Assembly (NCBI GenBank): GCA_000770645.1
Contig: JQID01000123.1
Location: 67,761-131,760, forward strand
From: Desulfosporosinus sp. Tol-M
GTDB lineage: Bacteria > Bacillota > Desulfitobacteriia > Desulfitobacteriales > Desulfitobacteriaceae
DNA: 64,000 bases
Direction: 5' to 3'
The translations under genes were made by a program, and so were the position numbers. The notes beneath the pieces were generated by a model, which searched no databases, had not been told where the DNA came from, and saw only the letters and a program-made list of their open reading frames with translations. Below, piece after piece: positions 28,558 to 37,326 of the stretch; position 1 is the first letter of the stretch, and each line of letters begins with the position of its first letter.

Positions 28558-30336
28558 ATGAAATTTACGGTTGGCTTTGTAGCTCTGGCGCTTATCTCAA
28601 TGCTTGTGTCAGGTGTATACCTCATTAATGTGCTTGATAACTATTTTATGGATAGTTTGCGCGGGAAGCTTCTGGTTGAGGCAAAGTTAGTAAGGGAAAT
28701 GGTTATCTATGAATATGATACTCAAAAGCCTTCCACGACAATGGACGAACTTGCCGGAAAACTTGGGAAGGTAACGAGCACCAGAATAACAGTTATTGAT
28801 GCCGATGGAGTGGTACTTGGTGATTCTCAGGAGGAACCATCTCAAATGGAGAACCACCTTGAACGTCCGGAAATTCAACAGGCTATAAGTGATGGGGTGG
28901 GAATTGTAGAGAGGGAGAGTACGACCCTGAATACTGAAATGATGTATTTGGCTTTGGCTGTTAAGAAAGACGGAGGAATAAAAGGTTTTGTTCGTCTGGC
29001 TCTTCCCATTACTGAGATAACAATGACCTTATCCAGACTTTGGATTATGTTATTTACAGCGTTATTGCTGGCCATAGTCCTGGCAGGTGTACTGGGTTTC
29101 AAACTGGCGCAGCGCTTGACAAAACCCATTCAGGAAATGACGGTTGCAGCGCAAAAAATTGCAGGCGGAGATTTCAGTTTGCGTACCTATACTACAAGTC
29201 AGGATGAGATCGGGGTACTCGGTCAGGCCTTAAATCAAATGGCACAGCAGCTTAAAGAAACGATTGATGAAGTCACAACTGGAAAAAGCAAGCTCGAGTC
29301 GGTTCTGGCAAACATGGTCAGCGGAGTTATTTTTCTCAGACAGGACGGCAGGGTCGAGCTGATTAATCCTGCAGCCGGACAGATTCTTGGAATCAATCCG
29401 ATCCTTTCCGGCGGTCGTCAACAAGTTGAAATTATTCGCAATTACCAATTAAGTACACTTATAGCAACAGCCCTTAAAATGGGTAAGGCTATAAAAGAGG
29501 AGTTATTGATCTTAGTCCCGTATGAAAAAAATGTTCAATTAAATATAACGCCCATTACCGGCAGGGAAGATTCTAACCTGGGGGCAGTGGTGGTTCTTCA
29601 TGATATTACGGATTTTCGGAAATTGGAAAGGATGCGGACGGATTTTGTTGCTAATGTATCCCATGAATTAAAAACTCCTGTTACCTCTCTCAAGGGATAT
29701 GCCGAGACCCTGCTCGATGGAGCTTTGGATGACCCCGAGATAGCCAGGGAGTTTGTCAAAATAATATTGACGGAATCAGAACGACTGCGCATATTAATCG
29801 ATGATTTATTGGAACTATCCAAGATGGAATCCACTGCAAACCAGGTGATGCGGCAGGAAATTAATATTGATGCTTTAATAGGGTCTTTAAAGGTTAAGTT
29901 CAAACCCCAGGTTGAGGAACGACAAGTCGAGCTTGAATTTACCAGGCCTGAACATCAGCTCATTGCCATGGGGGATAACAGCATGATTGAACAGGTCCTG
30001 ACAAATTTAATTGATAATGCTATCAAGTATTCTCCCGTTGGTGGAAAGGTGAAGTTGGCTGTGTCCGATCAGGCTGAGGGGATATTATTCGAGGTAATTG
30101 ATACCGGGTTGGGAATTCCTGAGCAAGAGTTAATAAGGATTTTTGAACGGTTTTACCGTGTGGATAAGGGCAGGAGCCGCAAATTAGGCGGAACCGGCCT
30201 GGGCTTGGCAATTGTCAAACACATTTTGGAGACCCATGGCAGTCAAATAAAGGTTGAGAGTACGCTTGGCCGCGGATCGAGGTTCTATTTTACCTTACCA
30301 AACACCCATGCCCCGTTGGGGCACAAACAATCATGA
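28558..30336 (+). CDS. phoR: sensor histidine kinase PhoR-like
   Basis: HAMP, PAS, FVANVSHELKTPVTSLKGYAETLLDGA, HATPase motifs. Confidence 0.87.
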   Translation: MKFTVGFVALALISMLVSGVYLINVLDNYFMDSLRGKLLVEAKLVREMVIYEYDTQKPSTTMDELAGKLGKVTSTRITVIDADGVVLGDSQEEPSQMENHLERPEIQQAISDGVGIVERESTTLNTEMMYLALAVKKDGGIKGFVRLALPITEITMTLSRLWIMLFTALLLAIVLAGVLGFKLAQRLTKPIQEMTVAAQKIAGGDFSLRTYTTSQDEIGVLGQALNQMAQQLKETIDEVTTGKSKLESVLANMVSGVIFLRQDGRVELINPAAGQILGINPILSGGRQQVEIIRNYQLSTLIATALKMGKAIKEELLILVPYEKNVQLNITPITGREDSNLGAVVVLHDITDFRKLERMRTDFVANVSHELKTPVTSLKGYAETLLDGALDDPEIAREFVKIILTESERLRILIDDLLELSKMESTANQVMRQEINIDALIGSLKVKFKPQVEERQVELEFTRPEHQLIAMGDNSMIEQVLTNLIDNAIKYSPVGGKVKLAVSDQAEGILFEVIDTGLGIPEQELIRIFERFYRVDKGRSRKLGGTGLGLAIVKHILETHGSQIKVESTLGRGSRFYFTLPNTHAPLGHKQS

Positions 30337-30439
30337 AAGTGGCTATTTTCATATCAAACCTCCATGCCCAAACAATAAAAAAGGAAGCAAAAAGAACGTC
30401 CCCTTGCTTCCAAGAGCGCCCCGTATGGGTATTATCTTG

Positions 30440-30521
30440 TAGGTGCAAGTCCTCACCGGTGAAGATAGCACAGTAAACGTAGCCTAACGCAAGGGTTTGT
30501 CGCTAGACGGATCCTTTTTAC
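30440..30521 (+). mobile_element. probable group II intron domain I fragment
   Basis: GAAGATAGCACAGTAAACGTAGCCTAACGCAAGGG resembles the AAGATAACACAGAAAAC..AGCC..CTAACC region of ML-type group II introns; no RT ORF. Confidence 0.45.
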
Positions 30522-30603
30522 AAAATTGTATTTTCGAGAAAGCAGCATATAATATATTCAAGGGACGCATTGATTCCAATGCATTGCAGAAAGGGGCATT
30601 ATT

Positions 30604-30879
30604 ATGGAACTCGTAAAAATCACAACGCGCGGGCAAATCACAATTCCCGCAGAGATACGCAAAAAGCTGGGCGTAAAGGATGGGGATAAGGTTATTTTCA
30701 TTGAGGAAAACGGGCGCATTATCATGGAAAATGCCGCCATGATCGCGCTAAAAAACGCACAGGCCGCTTTTGCGGGAGAAGCGGAGAGGCTTGGTCTGAA
30801 AACGGAACAGGACGTTGTGGATATGGTAAAAGAAGTGCGCCGTGAAATCTGGGAGGAACGCCATGCGCGTAATGATTGA
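30604..30879 (+). CDS. AbrB/MazE-type antitoxin
   Basis: MELVKITTRGQITIPAEIRKKLGVKDGDKVIF SpoVT/AbrB fold. Confidence 0.85.
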   Translation: MELVKITTRGQITIPAEIRKKLGVKDGDKVIFIEENGRIIMENAAMIALKNAQAAFAGEAERLGLKTEQDVVDMVKEVRREIWEERHARND

Positions 30880-31258
30880 TACAAACATCCTCGTATCCGT
30901 GCTGCTGTTTCCAAGCCAGCAAATGAATACGCTGATTTATAAAATCACGACGGAGCATCAACTTGTGCTTTCGTCCTATGTTGTGGATGAATTGTTAAAT
31001 GTGGTACGACGCAAATTCAAGGACAAGCTTGAAGCGGCGGACTTGTTGTTGAGCCAGCTTCCCTATGAGCTTGTTTACACGCCTGAACATATGAAACCGG
31101 AACTTTTTGAGATACGCGATGAAAAGGATTATCCTGTTTTTTATTCGGCTATTACAGAGGATGTGGATGTATTTATCACAGGCGATAGAGATTTTGAAGG
31201 ACTTAGCTTGGACAAGCCGGAGATTATCAATCCGGCTGGATTCCTCGAAAAATATTAG
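30864..31258 (+). CDS. PIN-domain putative toxin (COG1569-like)
   Basis: MRVMIDTNILVSVLLFP, VVDELLNVVRRKF, DVFITGDRDF; overlaps the antitoxin stop. Confidence 0.85.
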
Positions 31259-31281
31259 GCCGTGCGCGGCCTTTTGATTGC

Positions 31282-31309
31282 GCGTGCCCGAGTAGGGCAC
31301 GCTTTTTTT
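31282..31309 (+). terminator. Rho-independent terminator after TA module
   Basis: gcgtgccc-gagta-gggcacgc-TTTTTTT. Confidence 0.9.
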
Positions 31310-31312
31310 AAA

Positions 31313-31340
31313 TTTACAAAATTGTTACAATTCCTTAAAA
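31313..31340 (+). promoter_or_regulatory. putative PhoP box, three 11-bp phased repeats
   Basis: TTTACA-aaatt-GTTACA-attcc-TTAAAA upstream of pstC. Confidence 0.6.
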
Positions 31341-31393
31341 ACTACGTAATACTCTGCAGTTATAGTTATTATTAAAGATGTACAAAATGTTTC

Positions 31394-32284
31394 TTGGGAG
31401 AATTTAAGGCAATGCAAAAAGTAAACCACGTCAAAAAAAGTGAGCTAATCGTCGAAAAAGTCCTTTTTTTAACGGCTATCACAGCAGTATTCATTATTGC
31501 CTTGATTGCTGCATTTGTCTTGATATCCGGGTGGCCAATTCTGCAAAAGGTAGGATTGCCAGATTTTATCTTTGGCATGGTTTGGGATCCTACTAACGGT
31601 ATATATGGTATTTTCCCGATGGTGGTAGGTTCGCTCCTTGTCACATTTGGCGCCCTGCTGTTAGGAGTTCCTTTCGGTATAGCGGGGGCAATTTTTATGG
31701 CGGAAATTGCTCCTCCAAAGATAGCAAAGTTGATTAAACCTGCTGTCGAACTCTTGGCAGGAATCCCTTCGGTTGTTTACGGTTTTTATGGTTTGGTAGT
31801 AATTGTTCCCTTAATTCGTGAATATATAGGGGGACCAGGTTTAAGTGTCCTGGCCGGTTCCCTTATCCTGGCAATTATGATTCTGCCAACCATTCTTAAT
31901 CTATCGGAAACCGCATTGCGTTCAGTCCCCCAGGAATATAAGGAAGGATCATTTGCTTTAGGAGCCAACCATTGGCAAACCATCAAATGGATATCCCTGC
32001 CTGTCGCTCGCTCCGGTATTTTGACAGGAGTAATCTTAGGTATGGCCAGAGCGCTCGGGGAAACTATGGCCGTGATCATGGTTACCGGTAATGTAGCGCG
32101 GCTCCCGGAATCTTTGACTGACCCAATCCGTACGCTTACAGGGAATATTGTTATGGAAATGGGATATGCTTCCGGTGAACATCAGCAGGCTCTTTTTGCG
32201 ACCGGGGTAATTCTATTTATCTTTATTATGCTGCTGAATATCATTGTTCAAGTCAGTAGTTCCAAAGGCAGGTGGCAAGAATGA
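31394..32284 (+). CDS. pstC: phosphate ABC transporter permease PstC
   Basis: PFGIAGAIFMAEIAP, GIPSVVYGFYGL, RALGETMAV. Confidence 0.93.
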   Translation: MGEFKAMQKVNHVKKSELIVEKVLFLTAITAVFIIALIAAFVLISGWPILQKVGLPDFIFGMVWDPTNGIYGIFPMVVGSLLVTFGALLLGVPFGIAGAIFMAEIAPPKIAKLIKPAVELLAGIPSVVYGFYGLVVIVPLIREYIGGPGLSVLAGSLILAIMILPTILNLSETALRSVPQEYKEGSFALGANHWQTIKWISLPVARSGILTGVILGMARALGETMAVIMVTGNVARLPESLTDPIRTLTGNIVMEMGYASGEHQQALFATGVILFIFIMLLNIIVQVSSSKGRWQE

Positions 32285-33117
32285 GATGGTCGGTGCAGTT
32301 GGAAGAAAAAATTGCCAAGGTATGTTTCTGGGTGGTTGCGGTCATTACGCTTTTGGTCTTATTGAACATTATCCTTCATATTGTAATCAACGGATTTAGC
32401 GGGCTGAGCTGGGAGTTTTTTACTAAGGAACCGCGTCGCATGGGTAAAGAAGGCGGAATTTTCTCAATAATTATCGGCACCCTCTATATGGCCTTAGCTG
32501 CCATAATTGTGGCCATGCCAATTGGAATCGGATCAGCCATTTATCTGACGGAATATGTTAAAAGGGGCCGGTTAGTACAAGTAATTCGGTTTGGAACCGA
32601 AGCACTGGCAGCCATACCATCGATTATTTTTGGACTTTTTGGTTTTGTCCTGTTTGTAATAACTTTGGGATTGGGTTGGTCAATTCTTTCCGGTGCCCTT
32701 ACGATTGCTTTTATGATTCTGCCGACAATCATTCGCTCCTCAGAGGAAGCTATTAAAACAGTCCCGGACTCTTATCGGGAGGGAAGCCTGGCGTTAGGAG
32801 CAAGCAAATGGTACACAATTCGGAAAGTTGTTTTGCCTTCAGCGCTTCCCGGAATTGCCACCGGGGTCATCCTGGGAATCGGTCGGGCAATTGGGGAAAC
32901 GGCTGCTGTAATACTAACTGCCGGCAGTTCCCTGGGTTTGCCTGGTTCGATTATGGATCCAACCCGAACCCTCGCCGTTCACCTCTATATATTAGCCTCG
33001 GAAGGAATATCTATGGAAAAGGCTTATGCCAGCGCCACCGTACTGATTGTTTTAGTCTTATTAATCAATTTTCTGGCCCATAAGCTCATGGCAAGATTAG
33101 TTGGGCGGGTTAGTTAA
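32281..33117 (+). CDS. pstA: phosphate ABC transporter permease PstA
   Basis: [39 protein letters not shown]; start overlaps pstC stop. Confidence 0.93.
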   Translation: MRWSVQLEEKIAKVCFWVVAVITLLVLLNIILHIVINGFSGLSWEFFTKEPRRMGKEGGIFSIIIGTLYMALAAIIVAMPIGIGSAIYLTEYVKRGRLVQVIRFGTEALAAIPSIIFGLFGFVLFVITLGLGWSILSGALTIAFMILPTIIRSSEEAIKTVPDSYREGSLALGASKWYTIRKVVLPSALPGIATGVILGIGRAIGETAAVILTAGSSLGLPGSIMDPTRTLAVHLYILASEGISMEKAYASATVLIVLVLLINFLAHKLMARLVGRVS

Positions 33118-33146
33118 TATTTTTGATTAAAGAAAGGAGGGTTATA

Positions 33147-33905
33147 ATGTCAATCAACAAGATGGAGACGCAGGATTTAGATTTATATTATGGAAGTTTC
33201 CAAGCCTTAAAATCAGTTTATTTACCAATTTTGGCGAACAAAGTAACGGCACTGATTGGTCCCTCAGGCTGCGGCAAATCCACTTTTCTAAAAACCTTGA
33301 ATCGGATGAATGATTTGATTGAGGGAACAATAGTCAAAGGTAAGGTTCTCCTTGATGGAGAAGAAATTTATTCGCCGGAAACTGATCCTGTTAACCTGCG
33401 CAAGCGTATTGGCATGGTTTTTCAAAAACCCAATCCTTTTCCAATGTCGATTTACGATAATGTTGCTTATGGGCCGCGAGCGCATGGTTTCAAAAACAAA
33501 CAGGAATTAAATGAATTAGTGGAAAAAAGTCTCAAGGAAGCAGCCCTCTGGGATGAAGTCAGTGATAGATTAAGTCGTTCAGCCCTGCAATTGTCCGGCG
33601 GGCAGCAGCAGCGTTTGGTTATAGCCCGCTTACTGGCTGTACAACCGGAGGTATTATTGATGGATGAACCTGCTTCAGCTTTGGATCCGATATCTACCAC
33701 GAAATTGGAAGATTTAATTATCGATTTAAAGAAACAATATACTATTATTATCGTTACCCATAATATGCAGCAGGCGGCACGGATTTCGGATTACACAGCA
33801 TTTTTTCTAAATGGAGAAATGATTGAGTATAGTTTTACAAAAGAACTATTTACCAGCCCACAGAGTAAGCAAACTGAAGATTACGTGACAGGTAGATTTG
33901 GATAG
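33147..33905 (+). CDS. pstB: phosphate ABC transporter ATP-binding protein PstB
   Basis: [42 protein letters not shown] at 33134-33140. Confidence 0.95.
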   Translation: MSINKMETQDLDLYYGSFQALKSVYLPILANKVTALIGPSGCGKSTFLKTLNRMNDLIEGTIVKGKVLLDGEEIYSPETDPVNLRKRIGMVFQKPNPFPMSIYDNVAYGPRAHGFKNKQELNELVEKSLKEAALWDEVSDRLSRSALQLSGGQQQRLVIARLLAVQPEVLLMDEPASALDPISTTKLEDLIIDLKKQYTIIIVTHNMQQAARISDYTAFFLNGEMIEYSFTKELFTSPQSKQTEDYVTGRFG

Positions 33906-33919
33906 GGAGGAAAGAAGCA

Positions 33920-34597
33920 ATGCGGCGAAAGTCTTTTCATAATTCTTTGGACGAGCTGATTCAAGATGTTTCACAAATGGGCACCATGATTGAAAATGCC
34001 ATCTGTTCAGCCGTTAAATCCCTGGAGGAAAGGGATCTGATACTCGCGCAAAAAGTAGTTGCCGACGATGATCTGGTAGACAATTTAAAGCAGAAAATTG
34101 AGGAAACGTGTTTGACGATGCTCGCTCTGCAACAACCGATGGCTGTGGATCTAAGAATAATCGGTAACGCTTTGAAAATTGTGACCGATTTGGAACGGAT
34201 AGCCGACCATGCTGTTGATATTGCTCGTATAACTATCAAACTACGCGGTGAGCCCCTAATCAAGCCCTTGGTTGATATACCCAAGATGGCCAAACTTACC
34301 CAGGAGATGGTTAGGGATAGTCTCAACGCTTATATAGATAGAGATGAGAACTTAGCTCAAGGTCTGGCGCTAAAAGAATGCAAGGTAGATCATCTGTACG
34401 GAATAGTCTTTGAGGATCTGATGCAGTTAATGGCCAAAGATCCAACTATCCTTTATCAAGGAGTAAATCTCCTATTAGTAGCTCTTTACCTGGAAAGGGT
34501 AGGCGATCATGTTGTTAACATAGGCGAATGGATAATTTTTATGATCACAGGGAAGAGGAAAAGCTTAAATTTTTACGACGAATTGCCAGGTGAATAA
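33920..34597 (+). CDS. phoU: phosphate signalling protein PhoU
   Basis: two PhoU repeats, DLERIADHAVDIAR and LERVGDHVVNIGEWIIF. Confidence 0.93.
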   Translation: MRRKSFHNSLDELIQDVSQMGTMIENAICSAVKSLEERDLILAQKVVADDDLVDNLKQKIEETCLTMLALQQPMAVDLRIIGNALKIVTDLERIADHAVDIARITIKLRGEPLIKPLVDIPKMAKLTQEMVRDSLNAYIDRDENLAQGLALKECKVDHLYGIVFEDLMQLMAKDPTILYQGVNLLLVALYLERVGDHVVNIGEWIIFMITGKRKSLNFYDELPGE

Positions 34598-34683
34598 GGA
34601 GGTGTTCTGTTAAGAAAGTCGCTTATTTAGTTGATTACGTATTAAATGATTAGGTATTATAAAGAAAGGAAAAGTGATTTAAA

Positions 34684-35514
34684 GTGAAAAAGCTAGTAAC
34701 AATTATCTTAGCCGGGGCTTTACTTCTGTTTCTGGTTGCAGGTTGCGGTAACAATACTGTAACAGGGTCTGACCCAAAAACCGGAACGAAAACTGAGGAA
34801 ATTACCATTGCCGGTTCCACATCTGTTCAGCCAATATCTGAAGCAATAAACGAGGCATTTAAAGAGAAAAACCCAAACATTAAGGTATATGTTCAAGGCG
34901 GCGGTTCAAGCGCTGGAATTAAAGCCGCGCAGGAGGGTACCGCAAATATTGGATCTTCTTCCCGGGAACTAAAGAAAGAAGAAGCCGGTTTAACTGAAAC
35001 AGTAATCTGTAAAGACGGTATCGCCATAACAGTAAATACCAAAAATGCAGTGAATGACCTGAGTATTGAACAAATTAAGAAGATCTATGGCGGCGAAATT
35101 ACAAACTGGAAAGAAGTTGGCGGCGCGGATCAGAAAATTAACGTGGTAACCAGGGAAGTTGGTTCCGGAACCAGAACGGCATTTGAAGAACTGGTAATGG
35201 GCAAACAGGCGATCAGTGATAAGTCGATTGTCCAAAATGCAACAGGATCCGTACGGACTGCCGTTGCCGGTGATCCAAACGCAATTGGCTATATTTCTCT
35301 GGCCAGTATTAATGAAACAGTTAAAGCAGTGACAGTAGAAGGCGTAAAAGTTAGTACTGACAATATTATCAATGGCACTTACAAGATTCAGCGCCCCTTC
35401 CTCTATCTGACAAAAGGAGCTCCTACCGGTGCTTCCAAGACCTTTATCGATTTTGTAATGTCGACGGAAGGGCAAAGCATTATTAAGCAAGAAGGACTGG
35501 TGTCGGTGAAATAG
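34684..35514 (+). CDS. pstS: phosphate-binding protein PstS
   Basis: lipoprotein signal LLFLVAGCGNN, ITIAGSTSVQPI, REVGSGTRTAFEELV; GTG start. Confidence 0.93.
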   Translation: MKKLVTIILAGALLLFLVAGCGNNTVTGSDPKTGTKTEEITIAGSTSVQPISEAINEAFKEKNPNIKVYVQGGGSSAGIKAAQEGTANIGSSSRELKKEEAGLTETVICKDGIAITVNTKNAVNDLSIEQIKKIYGGEITNWKEVGGADQKINVVTREVGSGTRTAFEELVMGKQAISDKSIVQNATGSVRTAVAGDPNAIGYISLASINETVKAVTVEGVKVSTDNIINGTYKIQRPFLYLTKGAPTGASKTFIDFVMSTEGQSIIKQEGLVSVK

Positions 35515-35637
35515 GTCCGGAAACAGATTAATCAGGGGGCATCCCAAATAGTCATTATTTATAAAGGGAAATTAAGGAGTTGGTAATAAAGTGCTGATAA
35601 TAGGTGTAGTCCTTAGATTAACCTTTGAAAAATAACT

Positions 35638-35940
35638 TTTTTATTCACGGGCGATGCCGGGGAATTGTCTGAGAATGAGATGCTCAAGAGTAGTCAGAAC
35701 GTAAAGGCAGATGTGCTTAAGGTTGGCCATCACGGGAGTGCTACATCTACCGGCAGTGCTTTTTTGCGGGTCGTGTTACCTAAATATGCGATTATTTCCG
35801 TGGGAGCAGGCAATGACTACGGGCACCCTGCTGCATCTATATTAACAAGGCTCTCCGGGGCAGGGGTTCAGGTGTTTAGGACAGACCATGCCGGTACTAT
35901 TGTGGCCACCTGTGACGGGGAATCTGTAACTATTAATTAG
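35638..35940 (+). pseudogene. C-terminal remnant of an MBL-fold (ComEC-like) hydrolase
   Basis: in-frame FLFTGDAGELSENE...LKVGHHGSATSTG...DYGHPAASIL, with stop codon just upstream and no N-terminal half. Confidence 0.75.
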
Positions 35941-35964
35941 CATGGCACTAAGACATGTTTATTT

Positions 35965-35987
35965 TACGCCTCCAAGGCGTATTTTTT
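35965..35987 (+). terminator. Rho-independent terminator
   Basis: tacgcc-tccaa-ggcgta-TTTTTT. Confidence 0.85.
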
Positions 35988-36022
35988 ATGTCGCCTGCCC
36001 AGCAAAGCATGTGATATCTAAC

Positions 36023-36094
36023 TGGGAAAGTCCAGTCGGGGTCAGCGCCAAGGTGCCCCGAAGGTCAACCATCTCAAGCACAAACCAAGTGACC
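36023..36094 (+). ncRNA. candidate structured leader of three consecutive hairpins
   Basis: actgg..ccagt, cgggg..ccccg, ggtca..tgacc in succession upstream of the amidase gene. Confidence 0.25.
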
Positions 36095-36220
36095 TAAAAG
36101 GGCAAGCTTGCATAATTTAGATTGAAGAAGGGGACGAACAAGAAAGGGTGGTGACGCTTGAGAGCCATAACCTTTATTCAACCGTCCTGAATACAATGAT
36201 AGAAGGGGGGATAAATAAGA

Positions 36221-36985
36221 ATGTATCCAGTTTCTGAACAACTAATTAAATACAACCGATCGGGGCAAAAGCTGGTTCCTGAAGGTTTTGTGATCCACGA
36301 TACGGCCACGCCGGGGGCTACTGCTCAAAATGAGTTTAGTTATTTTAACAGTGGTGATCGGCAAGCAAGCGCCCATTATTTTGTGGACTGGACGCAAATA
36401 GTGAGAACTGTTCCGGAAAACGAAGTCGCTTGGCATGCTGGACCAACCGCAAACCATAAATATTTAAGTGTAGAGATGTGTAGGCCTAAAACACACGACC
36501 CTATAAAGTTTCAGGAGATTTGGAATCGTACCGTTTGGCTCGTTGCCGATGCGTTTGTTCGTTATGAATGGAGCACTGGTCCTGGACTTTGGTCTCATTC
36601 GGGGATGAGTAATAAGTACCATGAAACCGATCACCTGGATCCGATTGCTTACTTTAAAGAGTACGGTAAAACGTTTGCCGGTTTTGTGGCGGAGGTCGAT
36701 GCTATGATTCTTCGACTGAAAAATAAAGCCGTAACGGTGGGTGAAAATAAAATGTTTAAAAATCTGGTGATCTATCGAGATGGGGTAGACAAACGGGCTG
36801 CCGAATACTTGGCTGATTATCTCAGGGCGCCAATAGTTTGCATGGACAATATAACTCCCGAGCTCTTGGCTTGCGCTACGAATAAGTATAAAGTTGGGGG
36901 GACGGCCTATACAGGGGCCCAATTGATTTCAGGGAATGACAGATTTGACACAATGGCTGCAGTGCTCAAATTTGCCGGTAAATAA
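36221..36985 (+). CDS. N-acetylmuramoyl-L-alanine amidase with cell-wall-binding-like C-terminus
   Basis: FVIHDTATPGATAQNEF, SAHYFVDW, VAWHAGP, C-terminal CW_binding_2-like AAEYLADYLRAPI...SGNDRFDTM. Confidence 0.8.
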   Translation: MYPVSEQLIKYNRSGQKLVPEGFVIHDTATPGATAQNEFSYFNSGDRQASAHYFVDWTQIVRTVPENEVAWHAGPTANHKYLSVEMCRPKTHDPIKFQEIWNRTVWLVADAFVRYEWSTGPGLWSHSGMSNKYHETDHLDPIAYFKEYGKTFAGFVAEVDAMILRLKNKAVTVGENKMFKNLVIYRDGVDKRAAEYLADYLRAPIVCMDNITPELLACATNKYKVGGTAYTGAQLISGNDRFDTMAAVLKFAGK

Positions 36986-37005
36986 CGGAACAACATTAAT
37001 TTTAG

Positions 37006-37212
37006 CGGCGTACCATTTCTTTCGGCAATACCAGTAACGATTACATTGGCGGAAATTCCGATAAGAGACTATTGCCACCCGGACAGGCCCCTAAAGCCGG
37101 CGACTACCAAATTGACTCCATGGGCATTTGGGAAAGCTGGCCAACTTCTTGTAACAATGGAATCATGGTGGTAAAATTATCCCATATCATGACATTTAGT
37201 CAGCACCACTAA
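37006..37212 (+). pseudogene. open-frame remnant without a start codon
   Basis: continuous frame TISFGNTSNDYIGGNSDKRLLPPGQAPKAGDYQIDSMGIWESWPTSCNNGIMVVKLSH with low-complexity-free composition; family not recognised. Confidence 0.3.
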
Positions 37213-37326
37213 CTCGACAAACAATCACAGGTAAATTAAGGTATAATGTGTACAATCGCAAGAACTGTGAAATAGGGGAAAAGATTTTTTAGGAAGTGCT
37301 TAATGTGAGAAGAGGTAGAAGTTAAT

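Noticed and set aside
30254-30442. 62-aa ORF at the end of phoR
   Set aside because: Out of frame with the kinase 3' end and terminator-like sequence; no domain.
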